Notes under the pieces: model-generated
The model's database searches: none
What the model was told of the DNA's origin: nothing
What the model saw: the letters and a program-made list of their open reading frames with translations, nothing else
In this document: piece by piece, positions 34,511 through 44,162 of the stretch
How positions within the stretch are numbered: the stretch's first letter is position 1
Layout: each line of letters starts with the position of its first letter
Assembly (NCBI GenBank): GCA_964404285.1
Contig: CAYOJK010000011.1
Location: forward strand, 1 to 64,000
Length of the DNA: 64,000 nt
From: JBASEY01 sp964404285
GTDB lineage: Bacteria; CSSED10-310
Direction: 5' to 3'
Position numbers and translations under genes: made by a program

Positions 34511-35109
34511 GGATGACAGTCTCCTGCTGCGTGTACACGTGCCAGAATTTCGGGACTGATCTCCGAATCAGGAAAACGTAAACGGATGCATAAAGGTAGC
34601 TCACGTTGAGTCGCCACAGGCCAATCATTAAACCATCGGCCGTCACGCCCCATGATATCGAAGGTGCATCGGCCTTTTTTTTGAAAGCTGTGCCAGGTAA
34701 GCTTAAGATCGTTCAATTCATCGGATGAATCGGTAAAACTCATCGGCTGTATCCTGACTGAAACACCACCGACGTTTTCGGTCTGCAATATGAGTCGGCA
34801 TGGATCAGTCTCCGCGCCTGGTATCGCAAAACCACCGGGGCTGACCCAAGCGGTGAGCGTCGTTGTGTCCAGCTCGGTTATCAGTTCGAATTCGTCGGTA
34901 AAATCCGTTGAAACGATGGATTCAAGAAACCGTTGTAATCGTAGCCTATCCTGTAAATCGGCGGTTAGATCATCTTTGTCGGCAAGATGTTCGTTCAGAC
35001 GGATTAAAAGCCACCAGGACGATGACAGCATGACCGTCAATGCCCCGACCAGCGACAGCGCGATAATGACTTCAACCAAACTAAATCCATGAGCCTTTGA
35101 ATTCTTCAT
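34507..35109 (-). CDS. gspJ: Type II secretion minor pseudopilin GspJ-like
   Basis: A 200-residue pseudopilin with a short leader (MKNSKAHG) and the N-methylation signal FSLVEVIIALSLVGALTVML, including Glu5. Length and position (I-J-K order) fit GspJ, which forms the pseudopilus tip complex with GspI and GspK. It overlaps gspI and gspK by ATGA junctions. Confidence 0.85.
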   Translation of the reverse strand: MKNSKAHGFSLVEVIIALSLVGALTVMLSSSWWLLIRLNEHLADKDDLTADLQDRLRLQRFLESIVSTDFTDEFELITELDTTTLTAWVSPGGFAIPGAETDPCRLILQTENVGGVSVRIQPMSFTDSSDELNDLKLTWHSFQKKGRCTFDIMGRDGRWFNDWPVATQRELPLCIRLRFPDSEISPEILARVHAAGDCHP

Positions 35110-35507
35110 TCTTCATCATCCGGATGGTCAGCAATTCGATGTAACCGAATTATTTCAAAAGGGTGTTCCAGTGTGTTTCCCGATACCTTGACGCTGACTG
35201 TTTCGAAGACACCTGCCGTCTCAAAACCTGAAAGCGGTGCAGGTGATCGTGTAACGATAATCGTCCAGCCGGATTGTCGGGCTTTTTGAACGGTATCTTG
35301 AAGGTTTCTATTGTCCACTCCGTTCGATAATAAAGCGTATTGCATCGCCGAATCAGCAAGGGTCGCTGCTGTTGCCTGTATTTCCGCGGTTTTCTGAGCT
35401 CGCACGATACCGGACACCAGTTGGTTGACAGCGACAAGCGTCATGGCGGTGATTACTAGGGCGACAAGGATTTCAATCAGAGTGAAACCATTTTCTTGTC
35501 GATTCAC
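35106..35507 (-). CDS. gspI: Type II secretion minor pseudopilin GspI-like
   Basis: A 133-residue pseudopilin starting at GTG 35507, behind GGGAGG and overlapping the gspF stop as GTGA. The open frame extends further upstream but would add an arginine-rich tail over gspF. The signal is NRQENG then FTLIEILVALVITAMTLVAV with Glu5. Size and the later strand FETVSVKVSG fit GspI. As no other major pseudopilin is present in the operon, a GspG-like role cannot be fully excluded, but GspG hallmarks are not seen. Confidence 0.8.
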   Translation of the reverse strand: MNRQENGFTLIEILVALVITAMTLVAVNQLVSGIVRAQKTAEIQATAATLADSAMQYALLSNGVDNRNLQDTVQKARQSGWTIIVTRSPAPLSGFETAGVFETVSVKVSGNTLEHPFEIIRLHRIADHPDDEE

Positions 35508-36574
35508 AGCAAGCCTCCCAGATCTGCGACCGGTATTATGACAGCCAAAGCCGCCAGAATAACGAACACACCGGCAATGAGAACTGCGATTGGTTCGGCG
35601 AATGCTGTCAGTCGTCGATTCCACAATCGATATTCCGCGTCATAAATGCGATGGATTCTTTGACACGCTTCAGCTAAATTTCCCGCAGCATCGCCTCCGG
35701 CTAGCAATCGCCGTGCTAAAGGAGGGAGGGTTTGAATGGATTGGAACGCATCCCCGGGTTTTTCGCCGGCGATAATGCGCTGATAGGCCGACTGTATTTC
35801 CCCGGCCATGATCGATCCCGATGCAACGGTTTGCGACGTCAATTCCAGAGCTTCGGGTAACAAAACACCATGTGACACCAGAGTCCCGACACTGTATGCC
35901 CAAAACGCAGTGGAATGAGCTTCGGTCAGTTTACTCAGAATGGGAATTTCAAGCCGAAATTTTGCCGGCTTTCGAAGGTTTTGTTTAGAAAGGGTCGCTG
36001 AACGATCTCTCATCGCTTTTTTGCGGGTGCGACGCGAAAATATCGTGAAAAGCGCGATAACCACAGTCAGAGTCAAAACACCATAGACGGCGTAGCGCAT
36101 GATGTGCGTGATCAACGGGAGATTTCTGCCGGCCTGACGATACATGGTGTCGATCTGCGGCATGACGACAGCGGCTAGAAACAGGGAGGCTGCCAACGTG
36201 ACAACCAAGATGACGGCAGGATATATAAGCGCCGAAACCAATGCACGAGATCGTTCGTGTTGCATCTCCAGAAAATCCGCCGCTTTTTCAAATGTACCAG
36301 CCATCGTGCCAGTCGATTCAGCCGTTTTAACAAGAGCGACAATCAACGAAGGTATCGATGGTTCTGCCTGCAACGCATTCGACAGGGGTTCACCGGCATT
36401 GACGCTGTTTCGAGTTCGTGTCAGCCAATCGTGTGTCCGGGCGCTCAGGGGTTGGTCCAGGCACTCGTCCAGCGATTCCACCAGTGGAACACGGGCAGCC
36501 GCAAGCGCCGCCAATGTGCGAAACACCGACATCAGTTCCGTGTCGGTCGAGCGGAATAGCGTCAATCGGCTCAT
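35504..36574 (-). CDS. gspF: Type II secretion inner-membrane platform protein GspF
   Basis: A 356-residue polytopic platform protein with two repeated cytoplasmic T2SSF domains (about 12-130 and 215-330) and three membrane helices (about 115-138, 160-182 and 320-345). Conserved patterns such as GEPLSNALQ and GEKPGDAFQ start each domain, and ESTGTMAGTFEKAADFLE is typical. GspF connects the ATPase to pseudopilus assembly. It starts two bases after the gspE stop. Confidence 0.92.
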   Translation of the reverse strand: MSRLTLFRSTDTELMSVFRTLAALAAARVPLVESLDECLDQPLSARTHDWLTRTRNSVNAGEPLSNALQAEPSIPSLIVALVKTAESTGTMAGTFEKAADFLEMQHERSRALVSALIYPAVILVVTLAASLFLAAVVMPQIDTMYRQAGRNLPLITHIMRYAVYGVLTLTVVIALFTIFSRRTRKKAMRDRSATLSKQNLRKPAKFRLEIPILSKLTEAHSTAFWAYSVGTLVSHGVLLPEALELTSQTVASGSIMAGEIQSAYQRIIAGEKPGDAFQSIQTLPPLARRLLAGGDAAGNLAEACQRIHRIYDAEYRLWNRRLTAFAEPIAVLIAGVFVILAALAVIIPVADLGGLL

Positions 36575-36576
36575 GC

Positions 36577-38028
36577 CTAGGTTCCTCTATCGGCGTCAAA
36601 AATCCGTTGGACTTCCGCCATAGTCGTTCGGCCGGTGTTTATCAGGATTTTCGCTTGATCCAGCAAGTGGTTTCCACAGCCGGCATCGACCATTTCCCGG
36701 ATTGCTTGATGGTCGGCAGCCCGTATCGACTTCCGTAGATCGGCGTTCAGCGCCATATATCTGAACAGACCGGTTCTGCCGGCGTATCCCGAATGACGAC
36801 AGCGGGGACAACCCACAGCTCTGCGTTGTCCGGGTGACTCTTGATCGGGTTCGGCGCAATGCTCACAAAGGGTTCGCACAAGGCGTTGATCCATCACGGC
36901 AGTGAGGGTTTCAGCAATCAGTGGCGGATCGACGCCTAAGTCCAACAGGCGTATCACGGATGATGCCGGATCCATTGTGTGGATAGTGCTCAGGATCAAG
37001 TGACCCGTCAACGCAGCCTGCAGCGCCGTTGAAGCGGTGTCCCGGTCGCGGATTTCACCTACCAAGATCACATCCGGATCCTGACGCAGAATGCTTCTGA
37101 GACCGTCGGCAAATCCTAGTGTTCTGTCGCGGCCGACCTGTACCTGGCTGACTCCTGGGATCAGATATTCAACCGGGTCTTCGATCGTAATCGTGTTGCG
37201 CTCGATCGTGTCGATCCGGTTCAGACACGCATACAGTGTCGTGGTTTTGCCGGAGCCTGTCGGACCGGCAACCAGCAACAATCCCTGCGCTCTGTTCAGA
37301 ATCGATTCCAAAGAAGTGATCAGCGATGTCGGCATACCCAGCTTTTCACACGTCACGCTTTGGCCGGAGCGATCCAGCAGACGCATCACGACGCGCTCAC
37401 CCCCAGGTGTCGGGACCGTTGACACCCGCACATCCACCGGATGACCACCGAATGTGACGTTGAACGAACCATCCTGTGGATGATGGCGATTCGAAATATC
37501 GATCTTGCTCATGACCTTGATACGGCTGACGACCGGGTCGGAAAATGTGGTTGGTATCGGTTCGCGATCCTCCAACATGCCATCTATTCGATAACGCACG
37601 CGCAAGCGGGAATTGTCCGGTTCCAAATGCACGTCGCTGGCCAAAGCAACGACTGCCTCCGCTAGAATAGCATTGACGACTCGGATCACCGTGGGATTGT
37701 CCGGATCGCCTCCCAGCAGTTCACCTATAGGGATTACCTCACTATCTGATGTGGTTTCAGCTCCACCGGCGGTCAGATCGGTGACGGATTCACGAAATTG
37801 TTTGGCTCTATCCATCAGCCTTTCACGAATCGTAGATTTATCGCCTGAAACGACGACGATAGGACTCTGTAGAACAGCGCCCAGCACATCCAACGGGAGC
37901 GAATTGGCGGTATCCGCAACCAAAACATCCAATGTCCCGTTCTCCTGTCGGCGTATCGGCGCGATGCCATGACGCAGCAACCAAGCGGTTGTTATGGAAG
38001 ACGGTAATGTGGGATGGTCGTTGTTCAT
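36577..38028 (-). CDS. gspE: Type II secretion ATPase GspE
   Basis: A 483-residue secretion ATPase that powers pseudopilus extension from the cytoplasm. Walker A is GPTGSGKTTTLYACL, the Asp box TIEDPVEYLIPG and Walker B DPDVILVGEIRDRDTA. The His box is LSTIHTMD. A four-Cys zinc module (CEHC and CPRC) near residues 410-440 is typical of GspE. The N-terminal domain is shortened relative to E. coli GspE. It overlaps gspD by 4 bases. Confidence 0.95.
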   Translation of the reverse strand: MNNDHPTLPSSITTAWLLRHGIAPIRRQENGTLDVLVADTANSLPLDVLGAVLQSPIVVVSGDKSTIRERLMDRAKQFRESVTDLTAGGAETTSDSEVIPIGELLGGDPDNPTVIRVVNAILAEAVVALASDVHLEPDNSRLRVRYRIDGMLEDREPIPTTFSDPVVSRIKVMSKIDISNRHHPQDGSFNVTFGGHPVDVRVSTVPTPGGERVVMRLLDRSGQSVTCEKLGMPTSLITSLESILNRAQGLLLVAGPTGSGKTTTLYACLNRIDTIERNTITIEDPVEYLIPGVSQVQVGRDRTLGFADGLRSILRQDPDVILVGEIRDRDTASTALQAALTGHLILSTIHTMDPASSVIRLLDLGVDPPLIAETLTAVMDQRLVRTLCEHCAEPDQESPGQRRAVGCPRCRHSGYAGRTGLFRYMALNADLRKSIRAADHQAIREMVDAGCGNHLLDQAKILINTGRTTMAEVQRIFDADRGT

Positions 38029-39983
38029 AATATCGGAAAGTCGATAGCAGGTTTAGGTGTCGGCTCGGATTCCATCCGATCGATATATTTTTGTGAAGCT
38101 TCCTCTAATGTATTCGCATCGGGAATAATCGTCGGTGTCATGAAAATCAGCAGGTTTGTTTTGGTCGTGCGTGTGTTGACCGCTTTGAACAGATGCCCCA
38201 TCAACGGGATTGCGCCCAGGCACGGTACCGAGGAAGTTAGATCACGTTGATCTTCTTTCAACAGACCGCCGATAGCCACCATTTGACCGTCTCCGACGCG
38301 GATCGTCGTTTTGGTCTGTCGTTTGGACGTCGTCACGGCGCCGATATCGGATTCCGCCAGAAAACTTCGGATTTCCTGGAACAATTTCAATACCACTTGG
38401 CCGTCGTCGGTTGTCCGGGGTGTCACGCGTAAGACCAGACCGATATCTTTGAACTCATAGGTTCGAATAACCGAATTGGAGTCGGTGGTTTGGGAACCGG
38501 TCAAAAAGGGTCGTTCTTCACCGACAATGATTTCGGCTTCTTCGTTATCGAGCGCCAGAAGATGCGGTGTGGACAGGACGTTTACGCCGCTGGTGGCCTG
38601 CATCGCGCGGGCTAATGCGCCGATATTGGCGATCGTTGTTCCGCCCCAACTGATGGCGCCGTCCACGATGCCGATCGCCAGGCCGGGAGGCAACGCGAGC
38701 GGGTTCGTCGCCGTTGATTGCATAGCCGAAGCGCCGCTGGTGGACAATGAAGTGCCACCAATGGTTGTATGCCCATCGTCACGTATCGCATCGGTCAAGC
38801 GCCATTCCATCCCGAGCTCATGCGTCAAATCCGAGCTCATCTCGACAATCAAGGCTTCGACAAGGATTTGACGGCGCGGAATATCCAGTTCACCGATGAC
38901 CTGCTCGACTGCAGCGATACGTTCCGGTGAGGCTGATACGACGATGCTATTGGAATACACGTCTGCGTTGACGATGATAGCATCCGTTCCGCTGCTCGTC
39001 GCGCCGGCGCTGCGGCCTGGTCTGCCATCCGTATCACCGGGCAAAAACTGTGTTGTCAGCAATCGGGCTGTCGATTCTGCTTCGGCATACCGCAGCCGAA
39101 TCACTTTCAAAGATGTGCGCTCTTCGACCCGTGCGACATCGAGCTCGCCAATCAGATTCAATACGCCCTGCATATCGTCTTGACCGGCGTGAATCAGCAG
39201 CGAATTCGATCGTCTCTCCGGGATAACGACCGGGCGGATGCCGGATTCAGGCGGTTGAGCGGCATATAGTGCGGTGACGGCGGAAGCGACCGCGTCGGCA
39301 TCGGCATAGGTCAACGGCAGCACTTTTTGCTGAAGCCGAGGTCCAGTCCCGTCGATGATATCGATAATACCCTGTAAGCGATTGACGTTACCGGCAAAAT
39401 CCGTCACCAAGAGGGTTCGGCTGCCGGCGTGAGCGGTCACGTTGCCCGATCGGCTCAACAGCGGCCGAATCACGTTGCGCACATCGTTGACATCGGCGCG
39501 GCTGAGCTGAAAAATCCGCGTCACAACTGCATCGCTTCTGGCCTGATCACCGGGTGTGATAACGCCGCCTCCTTCGCGGGCACGGGTGAAAGGAATGATT
39601 TTAACGATATCGCCATCGGCGACGGCGACATACCCATAGACATCCAGAACAGACTGAAACACCACCGGCACTGCTTCGTGCGGGATCGGCTTCGGTGAAC
39701 TGACAGTGATTTTGCCGTTGACGGCCGGGTCGATGACATAGTTTTCGTCGGTCAGCTCACTGACGATTTTGATGAAGGACCGGATATCGATCTCATCGAA
39801 ATCGAACGTAACATCTTTGCCGGTATTTAGGGTGCGGACAGGTGAGCCGGTTTCAGGTGGTGTTTCCACCGAATTTTCGTCGGCTTTCATAAGAGGCGGC
39901 GAAATCAACATCGATATCAGCGCTGCCGTCAGAGCGATCAAAAATGGACAAAACCGATGAAACAGGCTTTTAACGAATGACAT
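38025..39983 (-). CDS. gspD: Type II secretion secretin GspD
   Basis: A 652-residue outer-membrane secretin. ATG 39983 is supported by GGAG; the longer open frame lies over gspC. A signal peptide is followed by the N0 domain (DVTFDFDEIDIRSFIKIVSEL) and N1-N3 repeats (about 130-350). The secretin channel comes last (VNVLSTPHLLALDNEEAEI to the terminal VPCLGAIPLMGHLF). It forms the pore through which folded exoproteins leave. The large dockerin-bearing proteases in this window are plausible clients. It overlaps gspC by 14 bases. Confidence 0.95.
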   Translation of the reverse strand: MSFVKSLFHRFCPFLIALTAALISMLISPPLMKADENSVETPPETGSPVRTLNTGKDVTFDFDEIDIRSFIKIVSELTDENYVIDPAVNGKITVSSPKPIPHEAVPVVFQSVLDVYGYVAVADGDIVKIIPFTRAREGGGVITPGDQARSDAVVTRIFQLSRADVNDVRNVIRPLLSRSGNVTAHAGSRTLLVTDFAGNVNRLQGIIDIIDGTGPRLQQKVLPLTYADADAVASAVTALYAAQPPESGIRPVVIPERRSNSLLIHAGQDDMQGVLNLIGELDVARVEERTSLKVIRLRYAEAESTARLLTTQFLPGDTDGRPGRSAGATSSGTDAIIVNADVYSNSIVVSASPERIAAVEQVIGELDIPRRQILVEALIVEMSSDLTHELGMEWRLTDAIRDDGHTTIGGTSLSTSGASAMQSTATNPLALPPGLAIGIVDGAISWGGTTIANIGALARAMQATSGVNVLSTPHLLALDNEEAEIIVGEERPFLTGSQTTDSNSVIRTYEFKDIGLVLRVTPRTTDDGQVVLKLFQEIRSFLAESDIGAVTTSKRQTKTTIRVGDGQMVAIGGLLKEDQRDLTSSVPCLGAIPLMGHLFKAVNTRTTKTNLLIFMTPTIIPDANTLEEASQKYIDRMESEPTPKPAIDFPIL

Positions 39984-40803
39984 AATCAATCTCCATAGGT
40001 TGTCGTTCACGCAAAATCGACAAAGACAGCGTGTTTTGATGCGGAGCGCTTCCCAATACGCGATAAGCATCTTCCACTGTCAGAATGGTCTGGCCATTGA
40101 CTGAGGTTACTATATCCCCAACAAAAAGTCCCATTTGCTCAAAAAGGCCGTCCGGGTTCAAAGAAGCGATCCGAAAACCGGCGGATTCACCGTCGGCATC
40201 ACGCACGGGCAGCAGCGAGATATCGTTGCTCAGTGCATCGACCCGTGTTGTCAGATCCCGTAGTTTTTCCCGCTCGATGACAAAAAGTTCGCCATCCATC
40301 GAACCGAAACGCGGTGACGCTTTCATATGTCGGGAAGCAGGCTGGGTGGAGCCATGATCACCCGCCGGCAGTTGAAGAATGTCTCGGCCGGAAGCTCCGT
40401 CGAGTTCCAATAAATTCCTTTCAATACGGACAACACGAGCGTGACCGATTGTATCGCCTGGCCGCACGATGATTTCCGCGCCGCCGTCGATATCCTGAAC
40501 CACAGCCAAAGCCGTCCCGGCAGTTCCTTTCAGCACAAGGCGATACAGGCGACTTTCCCACGGCGCTTTTTCCGATGTCTCCGTTTCTGTTTCATCACTG
40601 ATTTTGGGAATCGCAAATAATTGATCGGCAGCATTGGCAAGCGGAATGATTGCTGTTTCTGTATCAAAAACATCTTTATTTTCTGCTGGTTTATTGAACT
40701 GGGAAGATGTGGTTGAAGGGGATATAATACGACAAAACAGGTTTATGCCTATAAGAAGGGACAAAATAAATATGATGATGGCAAGTCGGCGTTCTCGTTT
40801 CAT
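39970..40803 (-). CDS. gspC: Type II secretion protein GspC (PDZ type)
   Basis: A 277-residue bitopic protein. It has an N-terminal membrane helix (about 6-26), a homology region (about 75-155; ESRLYRLVLKGTAGTALAV), a coiled stretch and a C-terminal PDZ domain (GLFEQMGLFVGDIVTSVNGQ). GspC bridges the inner-membrane platform and the secretin and helps to select substrates. It is the first gene of the operon, divergent from nrdD. The ribosome site is weak. Confidence 0.9.
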   Translation of the reverse strand: MKRERRLAIIIFILSLLIGINLFCRIISPSTTSSQFNKPAENKDVFDTETAIIPLANAADQLFAIPKISDETETETSEKAPWESRLYRLVLKGTAGTALAVVQDIDGGAEIIVRPGDTIGHARVVRIERNLLELDGASGRDILQLPAGDHGSTQPASRHMKASPRFGSMDGELFVIEREKLRDLTTRVDALSNDISLLPVRDADGESAGFRIASLNPDGLFEQMGLFVGDIVTSVNGQTILTVEDAYRVLGSAPHQNTLSLSILRERQPMEIDYVIR

Positions 40804-40872
40804 AACATATTGAAAATAAAACAGAGCCGGATCAAACGCAACCGCTAAGCGGAAGTATTTAAAAAATTTTGC

Positions 40873-40900
40873 TTGACGCTACAAGGTATAGTGGTAAGAT
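40873..40900 (+). promoter_or_regulatory. Promoter of the nrdD operon
   Basis: TTGACG (40873-40878) and TAAGAT (40895-40900) separated by 16 bases. About 120 bases of leader would follow before the GTG start at 41029. The 225-base region is shared with the divergent gspC, near whose side a CCGCT-A-AGCGG dyad lies (40842-40852). Confidence 0.55.
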
Positions 40901-41028
40901 TAGACATGTAGTCAATATAATGGATTTTAAAAATCTTTTGACTCGGACAAAGAAGAGTGGTTTTTGTGTTTTATTGTCAAGGCGTTGTCGATTCAAGCCG
41001 ATAAAAAGCTGAAAAAGGTGGGTTGATT

Positions 41029-43182
41029 GTGGATCAGATTAAGGCGGATAGGGTGGATGGAGCGGCGGCGGAGTCCGCTCGTTTAGATAATATGGTGGTT
41101 TTTCCCGGTTCTAAAGAAACAACGGAAATGATGTTATTTGTACGAACATCTGGGGAGACGATGAAGGGGTGGGATCGAGCTAAAATCGTTGAGGCGCTCA
41201 TACGGGAAACGTTTATCGATCGTGACACAGCGGAGCAGATCAGTTGCGAAGTCGAAGATGTGATCATGCGTGGCAACATCAAGGTGGTGACGGCGCCGTT
41301 GATCCGCGAATTGGTCGATGCGAAGTTGATCGAACGCGGTCTCGAGACGGCTCGGAAGATGCACACGCGTCTAGGAGTCCCGTTATATGATGTCGAACAG
41401 CTCATCATGTATCGCAACAAAGAAAACGCGAATGTGCCGCATGGACCGGAAGCGACGAATTTGACGCTGGCTGAAAAGATCAAGAAGGAATACGCGTTGA
41501 TGAACGTTTTCAGTCAGGATGTTGCTGATGCGCACATGAACGGTGATATTCATCTGCATGATTTGGGGTTCATCGATCGCCCTTATTGTTCCGGTCAGTC
41601 GCTGGAATACATCAAAAAATTCGGCTTGAATCTGCCGAATTCGCTGGCGATGGCCAAGCCTGCGCGTCATGCCGAGGTATTGTTGGCGCACATGGTCAAA
41701 TTCGCCGCAGCGCTTCAGTCAAACTTCGCAGGCGCTATCGGATGGGATGCAGTCAACCTGTTTTTTGCGCCTTATCTGGTCGATAAAACCGACCAAGAGA
41801 TGCATCAGTTCGCTCAGATGATGATATTCGAGTTTTCACAGCAGGCGGTGGCTCGTGGCGGTCAAGCGATTTTTTCCGATATCAACTTGTATTGGGAAGT
41901 GCCGAAACATTTTGAGGAAGTTCCGGCTATCGGTCCGGGAGGCGAATATACCGGTAAAGCGTATAAAGACTATGCTAAGACGGCTCAACGGTTCATTTGG
42001 GCGTTGTTCGACGTCTATCTGGAGGGTGATGCCAGTGGCCGACCGTTCTTTTTCCCAAAACCGCTGGTTCATATCACTGAAAAATTCTTTAAAACCGATG
42101 GTCACGAGGCGTTTTTGGAGCATATCTGTCGGGTCGCAGCAGAAAAAGGCAACACTTATTTTGTGTTTGATCGAGGTGAAACCGCCAAGATATCCGAATG
42201 TTGCCGGTTGTCGTTCAAGCTGGAGCAGAGCGATTTGGAAGATGCCAAAGAACCTTGGAGAATGCGGTATTCCGCGCTTCAGAACGTCACGATCAATCTG
42301 CCGCGAGTGGCTTACAAAGCCGATCAAAACGACACCGAGCTCTTTAAAATTTTGTCTGAACAAGTTGAGCTTGCCGTTAAAGCTCATATTGAAAAACGGA
42401 ATTTTATTCAGCAATTGTTGGATCAGGGTGAAAACGGGCCTTTGGCGATGTTGGCGATGCAGGCAGACGGGCAGCCCTATCTGCGCATGAAGCGGGTCAC
42501 TTATCTGATCGGTATGGTCGGATTGAACGAGTTGGTTCAGTTCCACAAAGGCCGTGAAATGCATGAATCCGTCGATGCGTTCCGGTTTGGTTTGAAGGTG
42601 ATAGCTCACATGAAGCTGTTGTCCGATCGCTTGGGTAAACGTCATAACATGAAGTTTGTGTTGGAACAGACGCCGGCGGAGAGCACAGCGTATCGGTTTG
42701 CGAAACTGGACAGCGAAGATTTTATCAAGGAAAGCAGTAAAACCGTCAAAGGTAATTTTGCATCAGGAGAAATTTATTATACGAATTCAACATATTTGAA
42801 TGTCGGGCAGCATATCAACCCGATCGAGCGCGTCAAGAAAGAGGGAATGTTTCATCCGATTATTGAAGCCGGCGCGTTGACGCATATTTGGTTAGGGGAA
42901 TCCCGTCCGTCAACGGAATCGCTAGCCAACCTGATTCATAAAATTTTCAGGAACACGCAGAACGATCAGGTAGCGTTCAGTCCGGAGTTCACCACCTGTC
43001 TGGATTGCGGTCGGACAGGCAGGGGATTGCAGGAAGAGTGTGGGTTCTGCGGCTCGACCAGGGTGGAAGGGATTACGCGGATCACGGGTTATTTCACCAA
43101 AATTGCCAGTTGGAATAAGGGCAAGCTCGGTGAGCTGCGGGATAGGTATCGATCACAGGAATATTTCAGATCAGCGCCTTGA
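41029..43182 (+). CDS. nrdD: Anaerobic (class III) ribonucleoside-triphosphate reductase
   Basis: A 717-residue glycyl-radical enzyme that makes deoxyribonucleotides without oxygen. An N-terminal ATP-cone (about 20-115) provides allosteric control. A C-terminal four-Cys zinc site (CLDC then CGFC, from about residue 657) precedes the radical site RITGYFTKIASWNKG, with Gly 687 as the likely radical residue. The frame opens at TTG 41023, but AAGGTGG sits properly for GTG 41029. It is followed by a glutaredoxin-like gene and nrdG. It implies life under anoxia. Confidence 0.95.
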   Translation: MDQIKADRVDGAAAESARLDNMVVFPGSKETTEMMLFVRTSGETMKGWDRAKIVEALIRETFIDRDTAEQISCEVEDVIMRGNIKVVTAPLIRELVDAKLIERGLETARKMHTRLGVPLYDVEQLIMYRNKENANVPHGPEATNLTLAEKIKKEYALMNVFSQDVADAHMNGDIHLHDLGFIDRPYCSGQSLEYIKKFGLNLPNSLAMAKPARHAEVLLAHMVKFAAALQSNFAGAIGWDAVNLFFAPYLVDKTDQEMHQFAQMMIFEFSQQAVARGGQAIFSDINLYWEVPKHFEEVPAIGPGGEYTGKAYKDYAKTAQRFIWALFDVYLEGDASGRPFFFPKPLVHITEKFFKTDGHEAFLEHICRVAAEKGNTYFVFDRGETAKISECCRLSFKLEQSDLEDAKEPWRMRYSALQNVTINLPRVAYKADQNDTELFKILSEQVELAVKAHIEKRNFIQQLLDQGENGPLAMLAMQADGQPYLRMKRVTYLIGMVGLNELVQFHKGREMHESVDAFRFGLKVIAHMKLLSDRLGKRHNMKFVLEQTPAESTAYRFAKLDSEDFIKESSKTVKGNFASGEIYYTNSTYLNVGQHINPIERVKKEGMFHPIIEAGALTHIWLGESRPSTESLANLIHKIFRNTQNDQVAFSPEFTTCLDCGRTGRGLQEECGFCGSTRVEGITRITGYFTKIASWNKGKLGELRDRYRSQEYFRSAP

Positions 43183-43211
43183 TCTTTAGGTTATAAAAGG
43201 GGAGAGCGGGA

Positions 43212-43454
43212 ATGATTTTGTTTACCAAAACGGATTGCGGGAAATGTGACTATGTTAAAAGCCATTTCGATCTGGAATCGCTGGGTGTTCAGATCGATGA
43301 GTTGTCCGATACGAACGCGGATGCGTTGGCTGATTTGGCATATTATGAGCTGGTGGAGACGGCTCAAAAACAACTGCCGATCTTGGTCACGGACGATGAA
43401 CAGAAAATTACGGGCGCCATCCGGATTTCCAAGTTTCTCCGGTCTTTGGAGTGA
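43212..43454 (+). CDS. Glutaredoxin/NrdH-like redoxin
   Basis: An 80-residue thioredoxin-fold protein with the active site CGKC (Cys 9 and 12) directly after the first beta-strand (MILFTKTDCGKCDYVK), a cis-Pro region (QLPILV) and a C-terminal helix. Lying between nrdD and nrdG, it probably supplies thiol electrons to the reductase, as opposed to formate-dependent class III enzymes. GGGGAGAGCGGG precedes its ATG. Its stop overlaps the nrdG start as GTGA. Confidence 0.85.
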   Translation: MILFTKTDCGKCDYVKSHFDLESLGVQIDELSDTNADALADLAYYELVETAQKQLPILVTDDEQKITGAIRISKFLRSLE

Positions 43455-44146
43455 AATCTTCGATTCCTGAAGGACACGTCAAGGGTTTTATCGAGACATC
43501 ATTCATCGATTGGCCGGGCAAGATAGCATCGGTAGTGTTTTTGCCTGGTTGCAATTTTCGATGTGGATGGTGTCACAACCGCACCCTTGTTTTGCATCCT
43601 GAGCAAATCCCGGATGTTCCGTTGTCACATGTTTTTCAGCGTATGAAAGCGTTGAAGGGTTGGGTGGACGGTGTGGTGATTACGGGTGGTGAGCCGACAG
43701 TCGCCCGGAATTTTCCCGTTATTTTGGATCGATTCAATCAGGTAGGTATCCCGGTCAAGTTGGACACTAATGGAGCCCGGCCGGATATTTTAGAAAATAT
43801 TTTGGCTGAAAAGCGGCTTGCCGGCATATCTATGGATATCAAAGAGGTGTTGGAGCCGGAAATTTACCGGACGATAACCGGTGTTTCGGTTGATATTCAA
43901 GCGGTTAGTCGATCTGTTCAGTTGATTGCCGGTTCGGGTTTATGGCATGAGTTTCGGACGACATTGTTACCGGGAATACACTCGCGCGCCGACATCCAGA
44001 CGATCACCAAGCAGCTTCAAGATCTTGTCGGTGGAGAGCTGCAGCGTCCGTTGAAGTTGCAGGGTTTCAAACCGAATCCCGAGTTGCCGGAACCGTGGCG
44101 GTCCTTGCCGGAAGTGACGGTGGAAGGGTTTTGGGAGACGGAATAG
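43451..44146 (+). CDS. nrdG: Anaerobic ribonucleotide reductase activating protein (radical SAM)
   Basis: A 231-residue radical-SAM activase that generates the glycyl radical on NrdD. The cluster motif is CNFRCGWC (CxxxCxxC), preceded by FIDWPGKIASVVFLPG as in NrdG-type activases, with the glycine-rich SAM contact VITGGEPTVA. It starts at GTG 43451, overlapping the redoxin stop. The operon order NrdD-redoxin-NrdG explains its role. Confidence 0.93.
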   Translation: MKSSIPEGHVKGFIETSFIDWPGKIASVVFLPGCNFRCGWCHNRTLVLHPEQIPDVPLSHVFQRMKALKGWVDGVVITGGEPTVARNFPVILDRFNQVGIPVKLDTNGARPDILENILAEKRLAGISMDIKEVLEPEIYRTITGVSVDIQAVSRSVQLIAGSGLWHEFRTTLLPGIHSRADIQTITKQLQDLVGGELQRPLKLQGFKPNPELPEPWRSLPEVTVEGFWETE

Positions 44147-44162
44147 GCAGACTTCTTTTTAA

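Noticed and set aside
38476..38871. 131-codon plus-strand frame opposite gspD, and similar ones opposite gspE
   Set aside because: Antisense to conserved secretin and ATPase motifs; no independent support.
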